Source: Candidatus Omnitrophota bacterium (GTDB taxonomy: Bacteria > Omnitrophota > Gorgyraeia > Zapsychrales > Zapsychraceae). Taken from it: a DNA stretch of 8,904 nucleotides. The notes below the pieces were generated by a model. The model had not been told where the DNA came from and did no database searches. It saw only the letters and a list, made by a program, of their open reading frames with translations. This document shows positions 1 through 5,271 of the stretch, in pieces. Location: positions 1 through 8,904 of the forward strand of contig JAKQLT010000166.1 of the NCBI GenBank assembly GCA_029567025.1. Direction: 5' to 3'. The position numbers and the translations under genes were made by a program. Positions within the stretch are counted from its first letter, which is position 1. Each line of letters opens with the position of its first letter.

Positions 1-506
1 GTTTTATAGATTTTATTTATTTTTATTTCTTCGTTTTGAGAATCAAAAATGGTATCACCTATATTTAGAACAACGCCATTAATAATCGCTTGAGGTTTTT
101 CTGTGTTCCAGACAATTCCTGTTATCGTTACTTGAGGAGGTTTTTGCTCTTCCTCTAATTTTCTTTTTCTTTCATTTTCTTGCGCTATGATTTCTTGCTG
201 TCTTTTAATTTCTTCTTGACGTTGGCGCTCTATTTCGAGCTCGCGTTCTCTTTTTAATTGTTGCTCTTTTCTGTTTTCTTCTAAAATGTTTCGCGCAGGC
301 TGGGCCACAGGGAGTTTCTGATCAGAAGGTTTTTTTTCTGCGACGGGCTCTTCTTTCTTTAATGAGATGGTTTCTTCAATAGGTAATTGAGGGATAAACG
401 GATTACGGACAAGAGCCTTTTCTGTCCCTTTTTGAGCTCTTGTAGGAAGAGGAATCAATAAAAACAAAATTAATAACATATAAGTAAAAAAAGAATATCT
501 ATTCAT
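1..506 (-). CDS. PilP/GspC-like periplasmic type IV pilus / type II secretion protein (partial, C-terminus off the left edge)
   Basis: 168 codons are visible from the ATG at 506; the frame stays open to the window edge. Residues 1-24 look like a signal peptide or membrane anchor (MNRYSFF, then a Leu/Ile-rich stretch, ending PTRAQ). Next come ALVRNPFIPQ (residues 31-40), which resembles the R-x-PF motif of PilP and GspC, a Pro/Lys linker, and a strongly charged Glu/Arg/Gln helix (about 74-121) that is probably a coiled coil. From about residue 127 a beta-rich domain begins (ITGIVW, then PQAIINGVVLNIGDTI), as in the HR domain of GspC and the PilP fold, which connects the inner-membrane complex to the secretin. 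The start overlaps the preceding PilO-like gene by 8 nt (ATGAATAG), so the two are probably translationally coupled. The long charged helix is unusual for short PilP proteins. The PilP versus GspC assignment is unresolved; family-level confidence is good. Confidence 0.72.
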   Translation of the reverse strand, partial: MNRYSFFTYMLLILFLLIPLPTRAQKGTEKALVRNPFIPQLPIEETISLKKEEPVAEKKPSDQKLPVAQPARNILEENRKEQQLKRERELEIERQRQEEIKRQQEIIAQENERKRKLEEEQKPPQVTITGIVWNTEKPQAIINGVVLNIGDTIFDSQNEEIKINKIYK

Positions 507-1155
507 TTTTTAATTTTACAGCTCCAATTGTTATTGTGGCGTTAATAGCATTAGAAATATTTGAAGCGTTTTCTGCTGTTTGTCCTTGTTTTGCTGTTTG
601 GGCCAAAGTTGCTGTCCAGGAATCCACGCGAAAAGCATAGCGAGGATCTTCGAGAGTTTTAATGAAAGAAATCATTTTATTGTAATTTTCACAGGATGTT
701 GTAATGTTTATCGTTGTTGATTGCCATAGAGGATAATCTTTTTCTTGCGTCGGGGAAAAAGACCCGATTTGCACATTGTTTTTATTGGCAATTTCAGAGA
801 TCGCGTCTAAAACTTCTGATGAAGGTAGCCCTTGAGGAAAATTTTTCTTAAAATCATCATATTCTTTTTTTGTTGTATTGAAGGCGTCAACCGATTTCAA
901 TAGGGCTTCCATTTTTGTGATTTCTTGTCGTAATGTGGCCGTTTTTTTATTATAAGACGAAAAAGATGCCGTAACGGTTAAGAAGGCAAGGGCAATAAAG
1001 ACAATTTTTACGATTAAATCTGGTTGCGAGAGAATAAATTCTTTGACTTCATCTGCGTTGATGTTTTTTAATTTTTCGATATCAAAATATTTTTGCAAGT
1101 CTTCCATTTTGATATTGTTTAATTGTTCAATGATATTTGTTAGTTTATTCGCCAT
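499..1155 (-). CDS. pilO: PilO/GspM-like inner-membrane assembly protein
   Basis: This is a 218-aa bitopic protein. A charged cytoplasmic N-terminus (1-46) precedes one transmembrane helix (about 47-65, LIVKIVFIALAFLTVTASF), then a coiled-coil-like helix (about 70-105) and a periplasmic domain. The domain shows the PilO pattern: SSEVLDAISEIANKNNVQI, then TINITTSCENYNKMISFI and a final strand (about 205-215), consistent with a ferredoxin-like fold. PilO proteins dimerise with PilN in the alignment complex of type IV pili; GspM does the same job in type II secretion. A Gln/Ala/Asn/Ser-rich low-complexity insert lies at about 184-206. The N-terminal cytoplasmic tail of about 46 residues is longer than the very short one usual in PilO. 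The gene starts 11 nt after the PilM-PilN gene with no clear Shine-Dalgarno sequence, and its stop overlaps the next gene. Context supports the call as strongly as the sequence does. Confidence 0.8.
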   Translation of the reverse strand: MANKLTNIIEQLNNIKMEDLQKYFDIEKLKNINADEVKEFILSQPDLIVKIVFIALAFLTVTASFSSYNKKTATLRQEITKMEALLKSVDAFNTTKKEYDDFKKNFPQGLPSSEVLDAISEIANKNNVQIGSFSPTQEKDYPLWQSTTINITTSCENYNKMISFIKTLEDPRYAFRVDSWTATLAQTAKQGQTAENASNISNAINATITIGAVKLKNE

Positions 1156-1166
1156 AGTAATATTTT

Positions 1167-2723
1167 TTATTTACAGGTGATTGTAAATTGCGTGACATCA
1201 TATTTCCCTAATTTTTGTGCCTGCATACCCTGCAGGTCAATTTTTTCAAAATATTTTGAAAAGTCTTTATTTTCTTTTAAATCATTGGCAAATTTATTGA
1301 TTAATCGAAATTGTTCTGTCGGGTTAGGGGAATAAACATAGCCCGCGAGATCGATTGCTACAGCGTTTCTTTTTTTAGCTGAGGGATCGTTAGCGCTTAA
1401 TGGCGCGGCTTTTTCAGAATATTTAATATTAAAAGTGGTCAGCCATCCGGTTTTAGGCAATAAAGAAGGAATCGCTGTTAGAAAAAAAGAAACATCGCTT
1501 TGAACAGGAATATTTTTTAGGCCATCTAATTTGTCCTGAAACCCTTTTGTTTTTTCTGTCATTAAGGCTTCGTCCATGCTTTCATAAATACCAAGTTTTT
1601 CTTTAAGCGTTTGAGATTTATTTGCTGCCATTTTGATTAAAGTGTTTGATAGGATTGGGCTGGCAATAATAAGGCCAAGACACGTTCCAACAAGAGGAAT
1701 CAATGCACGGATGTCCATTTGTTTTAAAAGTGTCTTGAGGTTGAATTCTAATGCCTGTCGTTTTCGATTTGACAGATCAAAGGATGCTTCTACAGCAACG
1801 TCTTTATTAAGAGCGATTCCAAAGGCATTTAAAAATCCGATGTCTTTGAACTCTGGAGCTAAAACAGAACTGCTGTAGATATGGGCAACTTTCATTTCTA
1901 AATTTTTAGAAAGTTCGTTTGAAATTTCTTCAGAATCGGATGTCGTTAAAAATAGAATTTGGCTGATTTCTTTCGGATTGCCGATGCGGTTAAAATAATC
2001 TAAAGAAACTTGGATTTCGTTAACAAGCCGCGTTATAAGAACTTCAGAGGAAATTTCTTCTTGGTCTGATGCGGAAATTCTTAAATTAAAGTCCCGGACG
2101 AATTGCGGAATGCCATCATCAATAATCGTAATTTTTCCAAGAGTCCCTTCTTTTTCCACAATCGCGAATTGATCTTTAGGAGAAAGGTGTTTTTTAAAAT
2201 TAAGAGTTCTTAATAAGCCGACAGGCGCTGGCTCAATAAGATCCACATTTAGAAGGGATTCGGTTAATATATATTTATATTTTTCCAGAACAGATTTTTT
2301 AATAGCGACAAAAATGATGCGGATACGTTTTGTGTTGTTATGCGTAATAACGACTGGATGAAACGCGAAAGCCAGATCCGTTAAAGAAAATGGCAGATAT
2401 TTGGCCGCTTCAAATTCAACCACTTGTCGCATTTCATTAGGTGGCATCCAAGGAATAGAAAAAGACCGGAAAATGATATCTTTTGTCGGAAGCGACAGAT
2501 TCACGGTTGAGGAAGAAACTTTATGCTCTTTAAATGCTTTTTGAATATCCGTGATCAATATTCTATTATCTTCTAAGCTTTCATCTTGAATTTGAATAAG
2601 ATTGCCAGCAGCGACTTTTTTCTTTAAAGGAATAGAAAACATCTTGTTATCTGACTCGGAATTTTCCGAGAAATAAAGCGCGTTTTCTCCCCAAAATAAT
2701 CCTAATTGTTTTGTTAAGGCCAT
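1167..2723 (-). CDS. pilM: GspL-like PilM-PilN fusion: actin-like cytoplasmic domain, one membrane span, periplasmic PilN-type domain
   Basis: The protein is 518 aa. Residues 1-310 match PilM (ASKHA/actin fold): SFSIPWMPPNEM (88-98), then VVEFEAAKYLPFSL (101-114), corresponding to the PilM pattern of an EAE-like helix followed by IPF, and FLNAFGIALN (297-306), like the conserved C-terminal GLAL of PilM. A transmembrane helix lies at about 340-358. After a short coiled coil (about 362-402) comes a PilN-like domain: VSFFLTAIPSLLPKTGWLTT, a variable loop, AIDLAGYVYSPNPTEQFRLI, and a last strand TQFTIT. PilM and PilN are normally separate; GspL of type II secretion combines the same parts in one chain, so the architecture is GspL-like. 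The phosphate-binding motifs of the actin fold are degenerate (LGLFWGENALYFSE where PilM has a DxGS-type motif). An AGGA Shine-Dalgarno sequence sits 7 nt before the ATG. It starts 9 nt after the HTH gene, so both share an operon. Confidence 0.82.
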   Translation of the reverse strand: MALTKQLGLFWGENALYFSENSESDNKMFSIPLKKKVAAGNLIQIQDESLEDNRILITDIQKAFKEHKVSSSTVNLSLPTKDIIFRSFSIPWMPPNEMRQVVEFEAAKYLPFSLTDLAFAFHPVVITHNNTKRIRIIFVAIKKSVLEKYKYILTESLLNVDLIEPAPVGLLRTLNFKKHLSPKDQFAIVEKEGTLGKITIIDDGIPQFVRDFNLRISASDQEEISSEVLITRLVNEIQVSLDYFNRIGNPKEISQILFLTTSDSEEISNELSKNLEMKVAHIYSSSVLAPEFKDIGFLNAFGIALNKDVAVEASFDLSNRKRQALEFNLKTLLKQMDIRALIPLVGTCLGLIIASPILSNTLIKMAANKSQTLKEKLGIYESMDEALMTEKTKGFQDKLDGLKNIPVQSDVSFFLTAIPSLLPKTGWLTTFNIKYSEKAAPLSANDPSAKKRNAVAIDLAGYVYSPNPTEQFRLINKFANDLKENKDFSKYFEKIDLQGMQAQKLGKYDVTQFTITCK

Positions 2724-2732
2724 AAAGGTATC

Positions 2733-2930
2733 CTAAATGTTATTGTTTTCTTGACGGCTCGCTTTTCGTGATTGGGACCGAAGCCATTTGTCGATTTCTT
2801 TTTTATCAAAACGCCAAACCCCTCCGATTTTTATTCCTGATATTTTCCTTTGATTTAGCCAATTATAGATAGTCTGCTTTTGAAGTTTTAAATATTTGGC
2901 TAAATCATCAACATCTAAAAGATTTTTCAT
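2733..2930 (-). CDS. Excisionase/MerR-type winged helix-turn-helix DNA-binding protein
   Basis: The protein is 65 aa. It has the standard small 'helix-turn-helix 17' / excisionase-family layout: DVDDLAKYLKLQKQTIYNWL (6-25) forms the HTH with the usual L-A-x-x-L start and the T-I-Y-x-W recognition helix, and the wing follows (ISGIKIGGVWRF, 30-41). A final helix (KKEIDKWLRSQ) and a basic tail end the protein. Members act as phage excisionases or as small transcription regulators related to BldC. There is no integrase, att site or phage gene nearby, so a regulator is the better reading. It is the first gene after the promoter at 3044-3072 and is followed 9 nt later by the PilM-PilN gene, so it may regulate its own pilus operon; that is inference. 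No strong Shine-Dalgarno sequence is visible before its ATG. Confidence 0.85.
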   Translation of the reverse strand: MKNLLDVDDLAKYLKLQKQTIYNWLNQRKISGIKIGGVWRFDKKEIDKWLRSQSRKASRQENNNI

Positions 2931-2960
2931 TGTTTTATCTTTTTATAATCTATTGAAATA

Positions 2961-2996
2961 AAATAATTTATGAAACAGAACTCGATAAAATTATTT
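2961..2996. repeat. Imperfect AT-only inverted repeat in the leader of the pilus operon
   Basis: AAATAATTTAT (2961-2971) pairs with ATAAAATTATTT (2985-2996) with a single bulged base around a 13-nt loop. It lies in the predicted 5' leader, between the promoter at 3044-3072 and the HTH start at 2930. It contains only A-T pairs, so any hairpin would be weak, and chance is possible in such AT-rich sequence. No T-tract makes it a convincing terminator. Confidence 0.25.
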
Positions 2997-3043
2997 ATAA
3001 TATAAAAGACCAAATTTTTTTATAAGAGATTTCCCTACACTTA

Positions 3044-3072
3044 ATTAGACTATAATAGACTTACTTTGTCAA
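3044..3072 (-). promoter_or_regulatory. Sigma-70-type promoter for the HTH-pilMN-pilO-pilP operon
   Basis: Read on the minus strand, a perfect -35 TTGACA (3072-3067) is followed by a 17-bp spacer and a -10 TCTAAT (3049-3044, five of six consensus bases). Transcription would start near 3037, giving a leader of about 107 nt before the HTH gene. It sits in the only sizeable gap (2931-3162) between the two gene clusters, which is where a second operon promoter is expected. A direct repeat overlaps the -10 (separate entry). I see no hairpin plus T-tract terminator for the upstream operon in this gap. It also holds a short AGTTA/TAACT inverted repeat at 3084-3097, just upstream of the -35. Confidence 0.65.
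3046..3061. repeat. Two direct copies of TAGACT, 10 bp apart, over the promoter -10 (possible operator)
   Basis: TAGACT occurs at 3046-3051 and 3056-3061, so the two copies lie on the same face of the helix. One overlaps the -10 hexamer and the other lies in the spacer. BldC, a relative of the HTH protein encoded immediately downstream, is known to bind direct repeats at about this period, so autoregulation is a reasonable idea. With only two 6-bp copies, chance cannot be excluded. Confidence 0.3.
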
Positions 3073-3162
3073 ACATTTTTGTGAGTTATTTTTAACTATT
3101 TAAAGGAATATTAATGGTTTTTAGGAAAAGCAATACAGGAAAGATTTTGAGGAGAAGTATAA

Positions 3163-3507
3163 TTAGTAATTAACTTGAATATTTATTTGCTTCAAAGGAG
3201 GCGTTGAGCTATTTCCGTAAGAGTAGAGAACATTATAAGTTGTTCCATCCATGTTTTTTGAGAAAAGAGATGCGTAAGTATGGTCTGTCATTACTCCATT
3301 TGCCGCTAAAGCAACAACATATTCCATAGCTCCCATGGCTAATGTTTCGGCCTGGATGCGGCGAACTTCTTCTTCTGTTGAGACAACTTGGGAAGTGTTA
3401 ATACTTAGAATGCTTATGGTTAAGATCATCATAACCATAATAATAGAAATGACGAGAATAAAAACCACGCCTTTTTCGTTGTTTGATATTTTTTTAATGC
3501 GTAACAT
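3163..3507 (-). CDS. Short PilX/GspK-type prepilin-like protein
   Basis: The protein is 114 aa. A short basic leader (MLRIKKISNNEKG) ends in Gly13, followed by a hydrophobic helix (about 14-36) that continues as an amphipathic helix with TEEEVRRIQAETLAMGAMEY (44-63). This matches the N-terminus of PilX/GspK minor pilins: the prepilin peptidase site after Gly, no Glu at mature position 5 (Leu here), and the later A-x-x-A-x-E pattern. Such proteins are thought to cap or prime type IV filaments. The C-terminal part is only about 50 residues (97-114: SYGNSSTPPLKQINIQVNY), far shorter than typical PilX or GspK, but the ORF shows no sign of a frameshift. Its start is 2 nt after the stop of the zinc-ribbon gene, so it is the last gene of the operon that begins with PilZ. 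It could be a non-pilin membrane protein, but the helix pattern argues against that. Confidence 0.7.
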   Translation of the reverse strand: MLRIKKISNNEKGVVFILVISIIMVMMILTISILSINTSQVVSTEEEVRRIQAETLAMGAMEYVVALAANGVMTDHTYASLFSKNMDGTTYNVLYSYGNSSTPPLKQINIQVNY

Positions 3508-3509
3508 TA

Positions 3510-3743
3510 TTAATGATTTTCTCCAATATAACTTTTACATTGCGGGCATTGATAAACAGTCGTTTTTTTATAAATAGAAAAAACATAAGTGCAGTAAGGG
3601 CATTGTTGTAAGTATTTGCTATCATTAAGAATATTGTGTCTTGCTTGCTTTGTTTTGTTTTGAAGGAAGCATGCGATAAAAATAAAAAGAACAAAAAAAG
3701 ACAGAATAAAAGATATTAATAAGCCAAGGTCTATTTTTAACAT
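3510..3743 (-). CDS. Small membrane protein with a C-terminal zinc ribbon
   Basis: The protein is 77 aa. Residues 7-28 form one transmembrane helix (LGLLISFILSFFVLFIFIAC), followed by a basic linker (NKTKQARH) that suggests the C-terminus is cytoplasmic. The C-terminal part has two CPxC knuckles, Cys48/Cys51 (CPYC) and Cys66/Cys69 (CPQC), with a 14-residue loop between them: a compact zinc-ribbon pattern. I do not recognise a named family; such ribbons usually mediate protein or nucleic-acid contacts. The gene sits 10 nt after the TonB-position gene and 2 nt before the prepilin-like gene, so it is made with them and could tether something at the membrane near the filament machine. That role is inference. 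A second overlapping frame in the same stretch has no such pattern and was discarded. Confidence 0.75.
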   Translation of the reverse strand: MLKIDLGLLISFILSFFVLFIFIACFLQNKTKQARHNILNDSKYLQQCPYCTYVFSIYKKTTVYQCPQCKSYIGENH

Positions 3744-3753
3744 GTTTTTATGC

Positions 3754-4197
3754 CTAATGCAAGCTTAATGGTTGATAAGATGGCGCTTTTTCGCTGATTC
3801 CAAGCATTTTTAAGAATTCTTTATTTTGCGCTTCTATCCCCTCTTCTTGTGAAAAAACAGGTTTTATAATTTCTTTATCTTTTTTTTGATTGAGTTCTTT
3901 GGAGTATAAAGGTTTTTTGACAGACAGATCTTCCAACGAAACATTAGGATTTTTTACAAAATGAGAGGATATTTTTTTAGATTGTTCGGTGTTTATTTGT
4001 GCTTTTTTTTCGTTAGAGGTTATTAAAAAATCTTTGGGTTTTAAAATGGCTCCTAAAAAATGAAATGACGGTGTGGTTGATATTTGATACAGAGGAATTG
4101 TTAAGGAAAAAATATTTAATCCGATTGCGTGAATAAAAACGGCTACCCAAAAATATTTTGTGAAACCGGGTTGTTTTTTAAAAATAAGAGTTGTCAT
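3754..4197 (-). CDS. Single-span periplasmic protein in the TonB/TolA position; function unknown
   Basis: I place the start at 4197, giving 147 aa. This ATG overlaps the ExbD stop as ATGA and has a GAGGG sequence just upstream. A longer reading from 4260 would extend 67 nt into exbD and adds only a basic stretch without family features. The protein has a short basic N-terminus, one transmembrane helix (about 16-34, FWVAVFIHAIGLNIF), and a Lys/Glu/Ser-rich extended region. In exbB-exbD operons the third gene commonly encodes TonB or TolA, and the topology fits. However, there is no TonB C-terminal domain (no YP motif, no beta-alpha-beta end), and the Pro-rich spacer is absent. It is best called an unrecognised motor-associated protein. 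Residues 43-51 (PSFHFLGAI) after the membrane span may be a contact site. Confidence 0.72.
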   Translation of the reverse strand: MTTLIFKKQPGFTKYFWVAVFIHAIGLNIFSLTIPLYQISTTPSFHFLGAILKPKDFLITSNEKKAQINTEQSKKISSHFVKNPNVSLEDLSVKKPLYSKELNQKKDKEIIKPVFSQEEGIEAQNKEFLKMLGISEKAPSYQPLSLH

Positions 4198-4601
4198 TGA
4201 CCCTCTTGTTTTGTTGCGAGATTGATTTTTTCTATGCCTAAACTTCTGCAAATATCCCAAACCTCCACAATCCGTCCCAAAGACGTTCGATGTTCGGCTT
4301 TAATAAGAACAGAATGTCCTTTATTTTTTACAAGCTCTTGAGAGAGTTCTTTTAAAGTCGCAAGCTCTTTATTGAGATAAATAACATTTTCCGCTGTAAT
4401 TGTGATGATGAGATTATCTTCGCCGATGACATCGCTTGTAATAATACGCGGGAAAAAGACATCAATATCGGATTGAACGCTAAAAGGAAAAAGAAAAATA
4501 AAAAATAAGAGAATAAGCAGAATAATATTAGTTATCGCGAGAATATTGACGCGCTCTTGGGAATATTTTAATTTTAGGTATTTTTTAAGCGAGATACTCA
4601 T
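4194..4601 (-). CDS. exbD: ExbD/TolR-family motor protein with Asp-to-Asn change in the membrane helix
   Basis: The protein is 135 aa: a basic N-terminus, one transmembrane helix (about 19-40) and a periplasmic domain with the ExbD/TolR pattern (DNLIITITAENVIYLNKE, then KNKGHSVLIKAEHRTSLGRIVEVWDICRSLGIEKINLAT). ExbD/TolR proteins plug into the ExbB/TolQ pentamer and couple ion flow to work on the periplasmic side. The key membrane Asp of the family (Asp25 in E. coli ExbD, in the motif INVTPFIDV) aligns with Asn25 here (VNILAITNI), and the codon is a clear AAT. In E. coli this Asp is required for function. The gene overlaps exbB by 17 nt and the next gene by 4 nt. The family assignment is firm; whether it transports protons is not. 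Confidence 0.85.
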   Translation of the reverse strand: MSISLKKYLKLKYSQERVNILAITNIILLILLFFIFLFPFSVQSDIDVFFPRIITSDVIGEDNLIITITAENVIYLNKELATLKELSQELVKNKGHSVLIKAEHRTSLGRIVEVWDICRSLGIEKINLATKQEGQ

Positions 4602-5244
4602 TGTCTGTCATTTGATAGATGAAATTTATTAACTCGACGCTCATACGTTCTATCTCAAAAACAATATAATGCGCGCGGCTGATAAAGTAATTATAAGCAA
4701 TGAATGACACAATTGCGATTGCAAGCCCCGCAATGGTGGCAATGAGCGCTTGGCCAAGTCCTGCGGTAAAATCTGCAGGAGTTATTGGCATTAAAGAAGC
4801 AAAACGCACTTGAACCGTATGAAAACAAGAGAACATTCCAATGGCGGTTGCTAAAAATCCAAGCAGAGGAGAAATATGCGCGGTTGTGGATAAAATTCCT
4901 AAATGATGTTCGATTTTCGGAATTTCAAAAAGGCCGGCCTCTTCCATGCTTTTTTTCATCTCTTCTTTGGTTGAGCCGAATTTGATAAGCCCGGATTTTA
5001 AAATTTTAGCGGCTAAAGACGGATGCGTATCACAAAAGCTGATGGCTTCAGGGATTTTATTTTTTTGAATAAGATCAAAAACTGTCTCTTTGACTTTGGC
5101 AATGGGTTTGAGAATGTTATGAAAATAAATGAGTTTTTCTATGATTGTGGTTAAGGCGAACACAGAACAAATCATTAAAGGCAACATCATCGGCCCGCCT
5201 AAGAGAATCAGTTTCCATAGAGGTATTTCTGCTAGTGTGTTCAT
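4585..5244 (-). CDS. exbB: ExbB/TolQ-family motor protein (MotA/TolQ/ExbB proton channel family)
   Basis: The protein is 219 aa with three membrane segments, at about 13-40 (GGPMMLPLMICSVFALTTII), 118-143 and 160-188. The diagnostic block is ISPLLGFLATAIGMFSCFHT (124-143), then AGLGQALIATIAGLAIAIVS (161-180), as in ExbB/TolQ. The cytoplasmic part between helices 1 and 2 is the usual amphipathic region. ExbB forms a pentamer around ExbD. Thr133 and Thr170 align with the conserved threonines of the channel, but Gln165 occupies the place of E. coli Glu176 (AEALIATAIGL there). The translation start is supported by a strong AAGGAG at 5257-5252, 7 nt before the ATG. It begins 27 nt after the TPR gene and overlaps exbD by 17 nt. 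TolQ is an equally valid name; context gives no iron or vitamin transport genes. Confidence 0.9.
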   Translation of the reverse strand: MNTLAEIPLWKLILLGGPMMLPLMICSVFALTTIIEKLIYFHNILKPIAKVKETVFDLIQKNKIPEAISFCDTHPSLAAKILKSGLIKFGSTKEEMKKSMEEAGLFEIPKIEHHLGILSTTAHISPLLGFLATAIGMFSCFHTVQVRFASLMPITPADFTAGLGQALIATIAGLAIAIVSFIAYNYFISRAHYIVFEIERMSVELINFIYQMTDNEYLA

Positions 5245-5251
5245 TGGTGCT

Positions 5252-5257
5252 CTCCTT
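5252..5257 (-). promoter_or_regulatory. Strong Shine-Dalgarno site of exbB (AAGGAG)
   Basis: On the minus strand AAGGAG lies 7 nt before the exbB ATG at 5244 and is the clearest ribosome binding site in the window; most other genes here have weak or no recognisable site and depend on overlaps or very short spacers. It fixes the exbB start and suggests exbB is translated efficiently and independently of the TPR gene. Confidence 0.7.
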
Positions 5258-5271
5258 GTCGTTCTGCTTTT

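Noticed and set aside
1633..1878. Plus-strand open frame of 81 codons inside the PilM-PilN gene, and similar plus-strand frames at 3335, 4785, 5129, 5983 and 7863.
   Set aside because: All lie opposite well-supported genes, have no family features and look like shadows.
2733..2930. Phage or integrative element signalled by the excisionase-like protein.
   Set aside because: No integrase, tRNA, att repeat or phage gene is seen, and the gene is embedded in a pilus operon.
3494..3694. A 66-aa open frame on the minus strand overlapping the zinc-ribbon gene.
   Set aside because: It lies in another frame of a better-supported gene and overlaps the prepilin-like start; it shows no motif.
4198..4260. 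Longer N-terminus for the TonB-position protein (start at 4260).
   Set aside because: It would overlap exbD by 67 nt; the ATGA overlap start at 4197 has a Shine-Dalgarno-like GAGGG and gives a normal N-terminal membrane anchor.
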